DNA of 64,000 nt, from contig CAWFMB010000010.1 of NCBI GenBank assembly GCA_963816685.1, forward strand, positions 14,282 through 78,281. Reading direction: 5' to 3'. Positions 35,280 through 44,063 of this stretch are shown in pieces; positions within the stretch are counted from its first letter, which is position 1; each line of letters starts with the position of its first letter. The stretch comes from CAVYUC01 sp963816685. GTDB taxonomy: Bacteria > Bacteroidota > Bacteroidia > Bacteroidales > Prolixibacteraceae. The notes beneath the pieces were generated by a model. It was not told the origin of the DNA. It made no database searches and saw nothing but the letters and a program-made list of their open reading frames with translations. A program made the translations under genes and the position numbers.

Positions 35280-36314
35280 ATGAAAAAAAATTTATTGCTC
35301 CTTTCGTTGATTTCAGCTATTTGGGTAAGCTGCTCAGTACCCTCTCCAAACGGATGTTTCCCCGAAGACAAACTGCCGGATTATATTACACCGCTCACTG
35401 ATTTTGGACAACGTTCTGAATGGTCGCTGGATGGCACAAAAGTATTTTTTGTTGACAGCGCCGGTGGCGATGCCTGGATGGTGGATATCAAAACAAAAAA
35501 GCCGGTAAAAATTACAAAACCTGAATATCGGCCGGAAGGGCACGGATACTACCGGATAGTAATGATGGCAAACGGTGATTTGCTGCTCACCTGTGGCCCT
35601 GAGCGACACACCCTTTATTTTCAGGTACTGGATAAAAGCCTGAAAAATCCGCCGGTAACTATTGATGAACCGGTGGATGAAGGTCCTGCTGTTTCGCGTA
35701 AGAACATGAAAATTGCCTGGACACCCCATCAAAAAGAAATATGGATAGCCGACGTTGTTTATAAAAACAATGTTCCTGCGTTCAAAAACAAAAAGAAAAT
35801 CGTGGACAATACCAATGTGGTTGTGGATGGTGTAAAATACGAAGACATTCTCGAACCGCAGAATTTCAGGCCGCCGGAGGAGAACGAACTGATTTGGTCG
35901 CAATATGGGAACGACGAACGCGGAGTTTTTACAAGCGAAACAATGGGCGTAGATTTGCAAACGGGCAAATTGGTCAACTACTCCAAAGCACCCGGGCAAT
36001 ACGACGAGCCGGAAGGAATTTTCCCTGATGGAGAATATTCACTGATCGAATGTGACCGGCACGAACGAAAAGGGACAAGCCATATCGATATTTACAAACT
36101 GAAACTCGATGGTACCGGCAAAAATTTCGAACGGCTCACTTATTTCAGCAATGTGGAAGGTTACCGCTCTTCAAACCCTGTTGTGCGCGATGACGGTAAA
36201 ATGATGGCATTCCAGGCATCGGTTTCAGGATCGGCTGCGGGTGCAGGTTGCGGGATTTACCTGTTCGATTTCGAAAAATTCAATCGCGAAAAGAACTTAC
36301 CCTCCGAAAATTAA
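35280..36314 (+). CDS. Beta-propeller lipoprotein (TolB/WD40-like)
   Basis: A 344-residue lipoprotein. The signal peptide ends in lipobox AIWVSC (MKKNLLLLSLISAIWVSC). The body has repeated blade-like strands: SEWSLDGTKVFFVDSAGGDAWMVDIKT, GHGYYRIVMMANGDLLLTCGP, GPAVSRKNMKIAWTPHQKEIWIADV and SNPVVRDDGKMMAFQASVSG, in the style of TolB/PD40 propellers. It is co-transcribed with the GH67-like gene (3-base gap). It may bind or sense the same glycan on the cell surface; that is an inference from synteny. Confidence 0.8.
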   Translation: MKKNLLLLSLISAIWVSCSVPSPNGCFPEDKLPDYITPLTDFGQRSEWSLDGTKVFFVDSAGGDAWMVDIKTKKPVKITKPEYRPEGHGYYRIVMMANGDLLLTCGPERHTLYFQVLDKSLKNPPVTIDEPVDEGPAVSRKNMKIAWTPHQKEIWIADVVYKNNVPAFKNKKKIVDNTNVVVDGVKYEDILEPQNFRPPEENELIWSQYGNDERGVFTSETMGVDLQTGKLVNYSKAPGQYDEPEGIFPDGEYSLIECDRHERKGTSHIDIYKLKLDGTGKNFERLTYFSNVEGYRSSNPVVRDDGKMMAFQASVSGSAAGAGCGIYLFDFEKFNREKNLPSEN

Positions 36315-36360
36315 TTTTTAGCTTTGACTTTTAATTGAACAGAAACTGAAGGAGAAAAAA

Positions 36361-37632
36361 ATGAGTAACCAGCCGCTGGCAGAACGATTGCGCCCGAAAA
36401 CCCTGGAGGATTACATCGGGCAGGAACATTTGGTGGGGAAAAATGCGGTGTTGCGAAAAATGATTGAATCGGGCAACCTGTCGTCACTGATTTTATGGGG
36501 CCCCCCGGGAGTCGGAAAAACCACACTGGCGAGGATTATCGCCAATACACTGGAACGGCCGTTTCACAGTTTAAGCGCTATTAATTCGGGCGTAAAGGAT
36601 ATCCGCGAAGTAATTGAAAAAGCAAGAAAGCAACAGTTCTTTAACCGTCCTAATCCAATACTGTTTATCGACGAAATTCACCGGTTCAGCAAATCTCAGC
36701 AGGACTCGCTGCTGGGCGCCGTGGAAGACGGAACAATAACACTAATTGGCGCTACAACCGAAAACCCGTCGTTTGAGGTCATCTCCCCGCTCCTTTCACG
36801 TTGTCAGGTGTATATTCTGAAATCTCTCGATAAAAAGGATTTATTGAAGATAGTTGATTTGGCATTAACAAAAGACACTGAACTGAAATCAAAAAAAATT
36901 AAAGTTAAGGAGGATCATGCGCTGTTACGTTATTCCGGTGGCGATGCCCGAAAGTTGTTGAACGTTCTTGAATTGGTTGCGATTTCCGAAGAAGGTGAGA
37001 AAATTGAAATTACAAACGAAAAAGTAACTGATCGCCTGCAGAAGAACCTGGCTCTTTACGATAAAAAAGGCGAAATGCACTACGACATCATTTCGGCATT
37101 TATCAAAAGTGTAAGGGGCAGCGATCCCGATGCCGCGGTATATTGGCTCGCACGAATGATTGAAGGTGGCGAAGATGTGAAATTTATTGCCCGGCGACTG
37201 CTGATTCTGGCTGCTGAAGATATTGGTCTTGCCAATCCGAATGCACTTCTGCTCGCACAGGGAACTTTTGATGCAGTGCACCAGATTGGATATCCCGAAG
37301 CACGGATTATTCTTTCGGAATGCACCATATATCTTGCTACTTCACCTAAAAGCAACTCGGCCTATTCTGCCATTGATGAAGCAATTGCTCTGGTGAAAAA
37401 AACAGGTGATTTACCCGTACCACTTCACATCCGTAACGCTCCCACCAAACTGATGAAAGAAATCGGCTACGGGAAAGACTACAAATATGCCCATTCTTAC
37501 GAAAACAATTTTACCGAACAGGATTTCCTTCCGAAAGAGATAAAAAATGAACGGATATATCATCCGCAGAATAATCCACTGGAATCTAAAATTCTGGAGC
37601 GATTGAAAAACTGGTGGGGAAAACGGTTTTGA
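36361..37632 (+). CDS. rarA: Replication-associated recombination protein A (AAA+ ATPase)
   Basis: A 423-residue cytoplasmic ATPase of the RarA/MgsA/WRNIP1 family, which acts at stalled replication forks. N-terminus: MSNQPLAERLRPKTLEDYIGQEHLVG. Walker A is LWGPPGVGKTTLARIIA and Walker B is LFIDEIHRFSKSQQDSLLGAVE. Sensor 1 is LIGATTENPSFEV. The C-terminal tetramerisation region has YDIISAFIKSVRGSDPDAAVYWLARMIEGGEDVKFIARRL and ends with the RarA-typical H-x-RNAPT motif (LHIRNAPTKLMKEIGYGKDYKYAH). Length and order are standard. A 46-base gap follows the preceding lipoprotein gene. Confidence 0.97.
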   Translation: MSNQPLAERLRPKTLEDYIGQEHLVGKNAVLRKMIESGNLSSLILWGPPGVGKTTLARIIANTLERPFHSLSAINSGVKDIREVIEKARKQQFFNRPNPILFIDEIHRFSKSQQDSLLGAVEDGTITLIGATTENPSFEVISPLLSRCQVYILKSLDKKDLLKIVDLALTKDTELKSKKIKVKEDHALLRYSGGDARKLLNVLELVAISEEGEKIEITNEKVTDRLQKNLALYDKKGEMHYDIISAFIKSVRGSDPDAAVYWLARMIEGGEDVKFIARRLLILAAEDIGLANPNALLLAQGTFDAVHQIGYPEARIILSECTIYLATSPKSNSAYSAIDEAIALVKKTGDLPVPLHIRNAPTKLMKEIGYGKDYKYAHSYENNFTEQDFLPKEIKNERIYHPQNNPLESKILERLKNWWGKRF

Positions 37633-37697
37633 GCGTGATGAATCGCAGTCTCAGTTTTCAGTCACAGGATTCGTGTAAAAATCATCTTACGGCAACG

Positions 37698-37913
37698 GAT
37701 TCATAGATATTCTCTAAAGAATTATTTCAATTCCATAGAGAATTACTATCATTCCAAATGGAATTATCTTTCGGAACTATCTCCGAAAGCTTTGGCGCCA
37801 AAGCATTGTCTGTCGGCAATACCTCCGAAAGCTTCGGCACGAAGGAATTGCCTTTCTGCGAAACCTCCGAACGTTGCGGAAACGTGGAATTATCCCTCGG
37901 ACAAACCCGGAAG
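37698..37913. repeat. Tandem array with 42-bp period preceded by 21-bp half units
   Basis: Units starting GAATTATC/GCATTGTC/GAATTGCC/GAATTATC lie at 37761, 37803, 37845 and 37887, exactly 42 bases apart. Each contains a TCGGAA...CCTCCGAAAGC core in the middle. Upstream, shorter pieces of about 21-22 bases (from 37698, 37719 and 37741) look like half units with the same GAATTA start. The array lies between rarA and the histidine kinase. A short plus-strand frame reads through it but has no start context or family. The rest of the 37633-38230 gap holds only the promoter-like box at 38118. Confidence 0.8.
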
Positions 37914-38117
37914 ATATATTGCAGCTAGAATTACACAAAAATCCGGTGTACAGGAGTTAGCCCCGGTAAGCTCACAATGGTTCGGCTTAAAAACCATAAG
38001 TGACGGACATATTAATCTGCTTAAACTTTATTCGCTCCATGACAAATGCATCAATTAATATCAGGATTTTAAACGTAAGCGGATTAGCATTGTTAAGTAA
38101 AGTATGAGTTATTAATG

Positions 38118-38125
38118 TAAATTTG
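38118..38125 (+). promoter_or_regulatory. Candidate -7 promoter box (TAAATTTG) for the histidine kinase
   Basis: TAAATTTG is an exact match to TAnnTTTG, 105 bases upstream of the ATG at 38231. A TTG at 38090-38092 could be a poor -33 box but is 25 bases away rather than about 19-21. Confidence 0.3.
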
Positions 38126-38230
38126 AATTCAAAAAACTGTTACCGCCAAATTTATTAATCAGGGAAATTCCTGGTGACGGTAATATTGGCAGGTACAATC
38201 AAAAAATTCTTGATACACAAAAAAACAAAG

Positions 38231-41200
38231 ATGAATTCTGAACAAAGAATAGCAGAGTTGGAGAAAAAGAACCGGCAGTTAAAGGCGGAACTGGAACAGC
38301 TAAAAAAGGAAAGACAACACGAGGTTGACCATAAGCAAAAACAACTGCTGGAACAAATCCTGAATGATATTCCCGTGGGAGTGGCCTTACATGAAGGGCC
38401 TGAATTCATTACAACTGTGGTCAATAAAAGCTACTACGACTTTGCTTACGGTAAAGGCGATATCATAAACAGAAAGGTGGAAGATGTTTGGCCGGAAGTA
38501 GCCGATCAAATCCTTCCTTTATTGACGAAGGTATACAAAACCGGAGAACCACATCATGCCACCGATGCTGAATTTACGGTAGAACGTGGAAAAGGCCCGG
38601 AAAAAGCCTGGTTTTCATTCAGCTACCTTCCTTTCCGGGGAGAAAAAGATAAAATAACAGGTATCCTGGTGTGGTCATTCGAAACCACTCCCTATGTGCT
38701 GAGCCGAAAAAAAGCAGAGAATACCACAATTAAAATAGCCGAAAGTGAAAAACGGTTTCGATTGGCTACCGACACCGCAGAATTCGGAATTTTCGAATGG
38801 GATGCAAAGTCAGACAGACCCATTTGGGAAAACAAGCGGATATATGATATTTTCGGACTTTCACCCGATGAAAAACCAGTGACAAAAAAAGAACTGGAAA
38901 AAGAATTCATTCATCCGGAAGACCTGCCGCGTTTTGAAACTGCGATGGATGAAGGAATGAAAAAAGGCTCACGTTTTTCAGTTCAATGCCGTATTCAAAG
39001 GCGTAACGACCAGCAATGGCGATGGATTGAATATTATTCCAATTTTGAATTATCCGCTGATGGAGACCCAATCCGACTCATTGGATTTGTAGCCGATGTA
39101 ACCAATAAAATTGCTGCTGAAGAAGCTTTGCGTAAAAGCGAACGAAATTTCCGGGCGCTATTAAATGCTGCAACTTCTGTCATATACAACATGAATGCTG
39201 ACTGGTCGGAAATGCGGAAACTCAACAGCAAAAATTTTATTTCCGAAATGCTTGAACCCAGTAAAGAATGGATGGATGAATACATTCATCCATCTGACCA
39301 GGCTATGGTTGCAAGCAAAATCAGGGAAGCAATCGATTCCAAATCGGTTTTCGACCTGGAACACCGGGTAACCCAGGTGGATGGTTCTCTTGGATGGACC
39401 CATTCACGAGCAGTACCATTGTTGAATAAAGAGGGAGAAATACTGGAATGGCTGGGTATGGCCGATGATATTACCAAGCGAAAAAAAGCGGAGTTCAACT
39501 TGCTCAAAAATGAAGAAAAATACAGGGCTGTTTTCGAACAGGCCGCAATCGGAATTGGCCGGGTTAATTTTGACGATGCGAAGTGGATTGATGTTAATGC
39601 CACATTTTGCAGGATGGTTGGTTATGAAGCTAAAGAACTTAAAAACATTCCGTGGCCCAAAATTACTCATCCTGATGATATCGATCTTGACTTGATTCCA
39701 TTCAAAAAAATGGCAGCAGGCAAGCTGGATAACTATTCAGTGGAGAAAAGATTTATTCACAAAGAAGGACATTTCATTTGGGCACGTCTCACACTCTCAC
39801 TTATTCGAGACGATCGTGGACGACCAGACTCCGAGATTGCCGTTATTGAAAATATAACCGAGCGGAAACAGGCCGAAGAAGCATTGCAGAGGAGTGAAGA
39901 ACGATGGAACCTGGCGCTCGAAAATTTTGCTGAAGGGGCAATCATCGCTACCGAAGACGAGCAGGTAATCTACTGGAACCCTGCGGCCAGGGAAATGCAT
40001 GGTTTTACTCACCCTGCCGAAGGAATAGAACCATTGGTAGATACTTCTGTTACTTTTCAACTTTGTACACCCGATGGCCATCATCTGCTGGAACTCGATG
40101 AGTGGCCAATGCGCCGAATCAAACGCGGCGAAAAAATGTGCGAAATTACGAACTCCGGTTGCGCCGGCCTGGATCAGGGGTGGGAAAAATATGTGTCCTA
40201 TTCAGGCTCAATGGTGGAAACAGCCAACGACGAAAAGCTGATTTTCCTATCGGTACATGATCTTACAGAAGAATGGAAATCGGAATTGGCCCTGCGCGAA
40301 AGCGAAGAAAGATTCCGGACATTGGCCGATAACATCTCTCAATTGGCATGGATGGCCAATGAAAAAGGCTCAATTTTCTGGTACAACAAGCGGTGGTATG
40401 ATTACACCGGAACCACATTGGATGTGATGCAAGGCGGGGGTTGGAAAAAGTTACAACATCCGGATCATGCAGATCGGGTGATTAAAAAATTTCAGCAATC
40501 ATTGGATTCCGGAGAAAGATGGGAAGATATTTTCCCGATTCGCGGAAAAAATGGAAGTTACAGGTGGTTTCTCTCCCGTGCTGTACCTGTCCACGATGAA
40601 AAAGGAAATGTTATCCGTTGGTTTGGAACCAATACCGATATAACAGAACAAAGAAGGTCAGAAAAACTTTTGCGCAACCAGAACCGCATGTTGGACCAGG
40701 TACAGGATGCAATTATCGGACTGGATAATGATGGTAAAATATCTTATTTAAATGAAGCTGCCTTCGAATTGTATGAAATCAAAAAAGATTCGGAAATTCT
40801 TGGCAGCAAACCGGAAGATTATTTTACAGTACAGTGGGATAGTACAAATTCAGAAAATGAACTTTATAGCAAACTGGAAAAAATCGGAACCTGGAAAGGG
40901 GAAAATATTCATAAAACAGCGAAAGGAAAAAGACTATGGATTGAGTCTGTGGTATCGGCGGTGAAAGATGATAAAGAGAAAATAACCGGCATCATTTCCG
41001 CTATGCGCGATGTTACACACCGAAAGAAACTGGAAGAAGCATTGAATATCCAACTGAAAGAATTGCAGAAGGCTAATGATTTGTTCGAAAACATCCTTTA
41101 CATAATTGCACACGATCTGAAAGGTCCGATTGCCAATATGTACATGGCCCTAAACCTGATTGATTCGGTTCAGCAAATGCAGGAAAAGATCCGGATGCTT

Positions 41201-41743
41201 GAAATGTTCCGGCCTCTCGTGCAGCGGGTGGAAAATACCATCAAAGGAGTAACAGGTTTATTACAGGTTCAGAAAACCAATGATTCTGCTGCCTTTAAAC
41301 TCGATTTTGAAAGCATACTCAACGACATTTTGCTTGAGCATAAGGAAAGCCTCCGGCCGGGGGCCCTGGAGTCTGATTTCAAAAGAAAAACGATTTATTA
41401 CATTGAACCATTCCTTACCAGCATCATGAAAAATCTGATTAATAATGCAATAAAATACAGCCGGGAAAATGTACCATTACAAATTAAAGTGAGTACTGAA
41501 AACAAAAACGGATTTATACTGATGACAGTAAAAGACAACGGTATTGGAATCGATCTGAAAAAACACCGGAAGGAACTGTTTTATCCCTTTAAAAGGTTCA
41601 CTCCAAAAAAAGCGGAAGGTACGGGAATCGGTCTGTACATCATAAAAAATACTGTGGAGAAAAACGGAGGTTACATTGAAGTGGAAAGTACACCCGGCGA
41701 AGGAACTGCTTTTTTCTGCTATTTAAAGGAATACAAAAAATAA
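38231..41743 (+). CDS. Multi-PAS sensor histidine kinase
   Basis: A 1170-residue signalling kinase. The frame is open from 38174, but the ATG at 38231 starts MNSEQRIAELEKKNRQLKAELEQLKKE, a coiled coil. About seven PAS/PAC units follow; visible PAC ends include GILVWSFETT, LIGFVADVTNKIAAEEALRKSERNF, WLGMADDITKRKKAE, IAVIENITERKQAEEALQRSEERW, WFGTNTDITEQRRSE and ISAMRDVTHRKKLEEAL. The kinase core has His961 in IIAHDLKGPIAN, the N box NLINNAIKYS, DNGIGIDL and GTGIGLYIIKNTV. There is no transmembrane helix, so it is probably a cytoplasmic redox/ligand sensor. No response regulator is adjacent, so it is an orphan kinase. Confidence 0.95.
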   Translation: MNSEQRIAELEKKNRQLKAELEQLKKERQHEVDHKQKQLLEQILNDIPVGVALHEGPEFITTVVNKSYYDFAYGKGDIINRKVEDVWPEVADQILPLLTKVYKTGEPHHATDAEFTVERGKGPEKAWFSFSYLPFRGEKDKITGILVWSFETTPYVLSRKKAENTTIKIAESEKRFRLATDTAEFGIFEWDAKSDRPIWENKRIYDIFGLSPDEKPVTKKELEKEFIHPEDLPRFETAMDEGMKKGSRFSVQCRIQRRNDQQWRWIEYYSNFELSADGDPIRLIGFVADVTNKIAAEEALRKSERNFRALLNAATSVIYNMNADWSEMRKLNSKNFISEMLEPSKEWMDEYIHPSDQAMVASKIREAIDSKSVFDLEHRVTQVDGSLGWTHSRAVPLLNKEGEILEWLGMADDITKRKKAEFNLLKNEEKYRAVFEQAAIGIGRVNFDDAKWIDVNATFCRMVGYEAKELKNIPWPKITHPDDIDLDLIPFKKMAAGKLDNYSVEKRFIHKEGHFIWARLTLSLIRDDRGRPDSEIAVIENITERKQAEEALQRSEERWNLALENFAEGAIIATEDEQVIYWNPAAREMHGFTHPAEGIEPLVDTSVTFQLCTPDGHHLLELDEWPMRRIKRGEKMCEITNSGCAGLDQGWEKYVSYSGSMVETANDEKLIFLSVHDLTEEWKSELALRESEERFRTLADNISQLAWMANEKGSIFWYNKRWYDYTGTTLDVMQGGGWKKLQHPDHADRVIKKFQQSLDSGERWEDIFPIRGKNGSYRWFLSRAVPVHDEKGNVIRWFGTNTDITEQRRSEKLLRNQNRMLDQVQDAIIGLDNDGKISYLNEAAFELYEIKKDSEILGSKPEDYFTVQWDSTNSENELYSKLEKIGTWKGENIHKTAKGKRLWIESVVSAVKDDKEKITGIISAMRDVTHRKKLEEALNIQLKELQKANDLFENILYIIAHDLKGPIANMYMALNLIDSVQQMQEKIRMLEMFRPLVQRVENTIKGVTGLLQVQKTNDSAAFKLDFESILNDILLEHKESLRPGALESDFKRKTIYYIEPFLTSIMKNLINNAIKYSRENVPLQIKVSTENKNGFILMTVKDNGIGIDLKKHRKELFYPFKRFTPKKAEGTGIGLYIIKNTVEKNGGYIEVESTPGEGTAFFCYLKEYKK

Positions 41744-41840
41744 GAGCTTTTCCGGACGAAATCATCTTGTTCCTGCCAATTTTCATCCAATAACTCACGA
41801 ATTTCTCATAATAACCCTACCCCTTTTGGGAGAACTTCGC

Positions 41841-41880
41841 CGGATTAAATTCGAACTAAGTACGAATATAGTACGATTTT
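41841..41880. repeat. Fragment related to the AATTCG palindromic element
   Basis: CGGATTAAATTCGAAC (41841-41856) matches the left arm of the palindromic elements at 1331 and 57161. It is followed by AAGTACGAATATAGTACGA, a short imperfect inverted repeat (TACGAATATAGTACGA). The right arm and the TGGTATAGC tail seen in the other copies are absent. Confidence 0.4.
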
Positions 41881-42103
41881 GAAATAACTTAAGTATTTCC
41901 AAAATAAGGAAAAAATGGAAGAGAGTACCGTTACTTTATCAAAAAGAAGGAAGATGAAGGTACAAACTATTTTACTCTACCAAAGAATCAAAGTGCCACT
42001 ATATAATGCACTGCAATTCAAAATGCAGCAAAAAACACCGGCTGAATTTAATCAACCGGTGAGCACCATCAATATCTGTTTGACTTATGTATTCTCCACT
42101 TCA

Positions 42104-42325
42104 GGCATTCCTGCATTTCTCTTAAGATTCATGCATTCAAACATTCATGCATACCTTCTAACATTTATGCATTTAAGCATTCCTGCATTTCTTTCCTGCA
42201 TACCTGCATTTCTTCTTCCATTTCTGCATTAAAGCATTCCTGCATTCATGCATTTCTTCTTTCCTGCATTCCTGCATTTCTTCTAACATTCATGCATTAA
42301 AGCATGCATGCATTCATGCATTTCT
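42104..42325. repeat. GCATTCCTGCATT/ATGCATTCATGCAT low-complexity array
   Basis: More than fifteen occurrences of GCATT(C/T) words are separated by CCT, CAT or TTCTT spacers across about 220 bases, for example GCATTCCTGCATTTCT, GCATGCATGCATTCATGCAT and TAAAGCATTCCTGCATT. Spacing is irregular (about 10-13 bases), so it is not a clean tandem array. It ends immediately at the stop codon of the minus-strand gene at 42327. A 105-codon plus-strand frame across it (41915-42232) is probably not a gene, since its C-terminus simply translates the repeat. Confidence 0.75.
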
Positions 42326-42326
42326 T

Positions 42327-43331
42327 TCAAACCAAAATCTCCCTGCAATATTCAACACACTTCTTCACCTCTTCCTGTGCGGTTGAATTCTCAGGCACCG
42401 GATACTCCAGTTCGATGTCGAAATAAATGGGCCAGTTTTTATCCTGTACCAGTTTCAGCATATCGGCAACGGGTGTATCCCCTTGTCCCCAAGGCATGTT
42501 GGTATTGGGGGGATTGCCGTTTTTACCGGTTTTATCCTTTGTATGAATACTGAAAATCCTGTCGTGCAGTTTTTCAATAATTTGATTCGGATGATTGCCT
42601 GTTGCGCCAAAATAATGTCCGGCATCAAAGTTCAGCATGTTTTTAGGCGAATATGCAAGGAATTTCTCAAAGCTGAAATCCGGTTCGCCGGGTTGCAAAT
42701 GATTATGGTAAATGGCGTACATGTTATGCTTTTCCGCAAATTTCCCTAACCGCTGGCACGCTTCTTCTCCAATTTCGTTGGTAATACCCTTCGCGCCCAA
42801 AACTTTTGCCGCTTTAAAAGCATAGTCAATTTCTTCATCGCTCCAGTTGGCCGGCGCAAATTTTACGATGTGGATGCCCACTCCGGCTTTGTCATACATT
42901 TTACGCAATTGCTTGTATTTATCCATTGAAACCGACAGCCGCCAGTCGCGTTGCTTTTCCTGTGCAATCTCTGCTTTTTTACGGTACTCCTCCCGTTCCG
43001 CATCCGACAGTGTTGCGCCACGCGGCGGCCGTGCAGGCGATTCTGGAATCCCTGCATATTCCTCAGCCACATTGCCCATTAGTTCTATTGAACTGATTCC
43101 CGCATCAAGGCAGTAATTTAAAATATCTTCAGCCGAGCTGGGCATGCTGCGCCAACTGTAGGTAATGGCGCCAATCTGAACGCCGCCAAACTTGGAATCC
43201 GGCTTTCCGGAACCCGGCAAAACACTGCCAAAAACAGATGGTGCAAAAGAGAATGCAGCCGCTGCAGTTGCAGCAGATCCGATAAACTTCCGGCGCGAAA
43301 TGCCGGTGTTTGATTTTAATTTTCTATTCAT
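42327..43331 (-). CDS. Tat-exported sugar phosphate isomerase/epimerase-like protein
   Basis: A 334-residue protein with a twin-arginine signal (GISRRKFIGSAATAAAAFSFAPSVFG). The mature part is a xylose-isomerase-like TIM barrel (AP_endonuc_2 type): FGGVQIGAITYSWRSMPSSAEDILNYCLDAGISSIELMGN, KGITNEIGEEACQRLGKFAEKHNMYAIYHNHLQPG, MLNFDAGHYFGATGNHPNQIIEKLHDRIFSIHTKDK and WPIYFDIELEYPVPE. The H-N-H, D-x-G-H and H-T-K-D motifs supply the expected metal site. Tat export implies folding with its metal before transport. Such proteins accompany keto-sugar and glycoside catabolism; the substrate is unknown. Its stop abuts the GCATTC array. Confidence 0.9.
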   Translation of the reverse strand: MNRKLKSNTGISRRKFIGSAATAAAAFSFAPSVFGSVLPGSGKPDSKFGGVQIGAITYSWRSMPSSAEDILNYCLDAGISSIELMGNVAEEYAGIPESPARPPRGATLSDAEREEYRKKAEIAQEKQRDWRLSVSMDKYKQLRKMYDKAGVGIHIVKFAPANWSDEEIDYAFKAAKVLGAKGITNEIGEEACQRLGKFAEKHNMYAIYHNHLQPGEPDFSFEKFLAYSPKNMLNFDAGHYFGATGNHPNQIIEKLHDRIFSIHTKDKTGKNGNPPNTNMPWGQGDTPVADMLKLVQDKNWPIYFDIELEYPVPENSTAQEEVKKCVEYCREILV

Positions 43332-43396
43332 GATTTTGTAATTGTTGATTTAAGCGAATTAAAAATAGAGGTTTTATTTGGAAATTGGTTTAGAAA

Positions 43397-43480
43397 TCAG
43401 GTAAAAATTCAATTGGGCCATACATTCCGAAAGTAAATTCAGATGGAAAAATTAATACGCAACTGATAATAAAGGAATAA
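43397..43480 (+). pseudogene. Orphan T9SS sorting-tail fragment 1
   Basis: This 28-codon open stretch reads SGKNSIGPYIPKVNSDGKIN then TQLIIKE and a stop at 43478-43480, with a stop codon just upstream. It matches the end of the protein at 54508-56554 (GPYILKVDSEGKTNTQLIIKE), so it is the 3' end of a lost sorting-domain gene. The same palindromic element follows in both places. Confidence 0.75.
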
Positions 43481-43483
43481 AAC

Positions 43484-43578
43484 AGATTTATGGGCTGAAG
43501 CCCGGACACTCTGGTGTGGTCACTAATCTCGGGGTTAGTGAAAGTCCTGTTGAGGGGGGCTTTAGCCAAAAAAATAAA
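43484..43578. repeat. GGGCTGAAGCCC palindromic element, copy 1
   Basis: GATTTATGGGCTGAAGCCCG then GACACTCTGGTG, CACTAATCTCGGGGTTAGTG and GGGCTTTAGCCAAAAAAATAAA. The same order of blocks occurs at 56559-56667 with better-preserved palindromes. The outer GGGCT..AGCC blocks are inverted relative to each other. It lies directly after a sorting-tail end, as in copy 2. Confidence 0.75.
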
Positions 43579-44063
43579 TATGTTATAAAGCTGTGCAGAT
43601 TAATTTTGGCTGGTTGGTTGTGTTATTCCGGTTTGTTATTGTGTTTTTATTCTTTCCCAAAGTTCGGAACTTTGGAAAAGGATTTCTTTTTATGCCGAAT
43701 TTCACAGGTAACCCTCTTTTTTGTATGTTTTTAAACATACACTGCCAAAATGCATAACCAAAACATTGAAATCCAATACAATAAATCAAAAAAAAAAAAC
43801 AGCACCTGTACATAAAAAAATTTTGGTTTAAAAAAATATTTTTACTAACTCTGTACAGGCAAACTACAAAAAACCAAAATATTAATTAACTAACAGCTAA
43901 CTCTCCATGTATTTCATTCTTTTCCAAAAAATAAAAAGGCTGGTTTAAAAGCCTCCCCGGTATTCCCCACCCGGGGAGGCAAAAGGTTTTTCGCTGTGCA
44001 AGCGCGGGGAATCCTGCAAGAATTTTCAAAACTACAACATTTTAAAATCAAAAATTAATAACA
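43579..44063. other. Gene-free leader of the secreted-protein island, with three hairpins
   Basis: No coding frame is supported. Visible structures are a 9-bp inverted repeat CCAAAGTTC/GAACTTTGG (about 43657-43675), GTATGTTTTTAAACATAC (about 43717-43734) and a 10-bp GC hairpin GCCTCCCCGG/CCGGGGAGGC at 43952-43981. The last lies about 80 bases before the first gene. TGTACA-like words occur at about 43807 and 43852. The hairpins could be terminators or processing/attenuation structures. Confidence 0.5.
43952..43981. promoter_or_regulatory. Strong 10-bp GC hairpin in the leader of the island
   Basis: GCCTCCCCGG (43952-43961) pairs perfectly with CCGGGGAGGC (43972-43981) around a 10-base loop. 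It is followed by AAAAGGTTTTTCGC rather than an immediate T run, so a simple intrinsic terminator is less likely than a leader structure or a REP-like element. Confidence 0.5.

Noticed and set aside
37792..38058. 88-codon frame across the 42-bp array
   Set aside because: The 14-residue periodicity follows from the DNA repeat; no start context, signal or family.
41915..42232. 105-codon plus-strand frame with an AAGGAAAAAATGG start context
   Set aside because: Its second half is a translation of the GCATTC array, and the first half matches no family I know.
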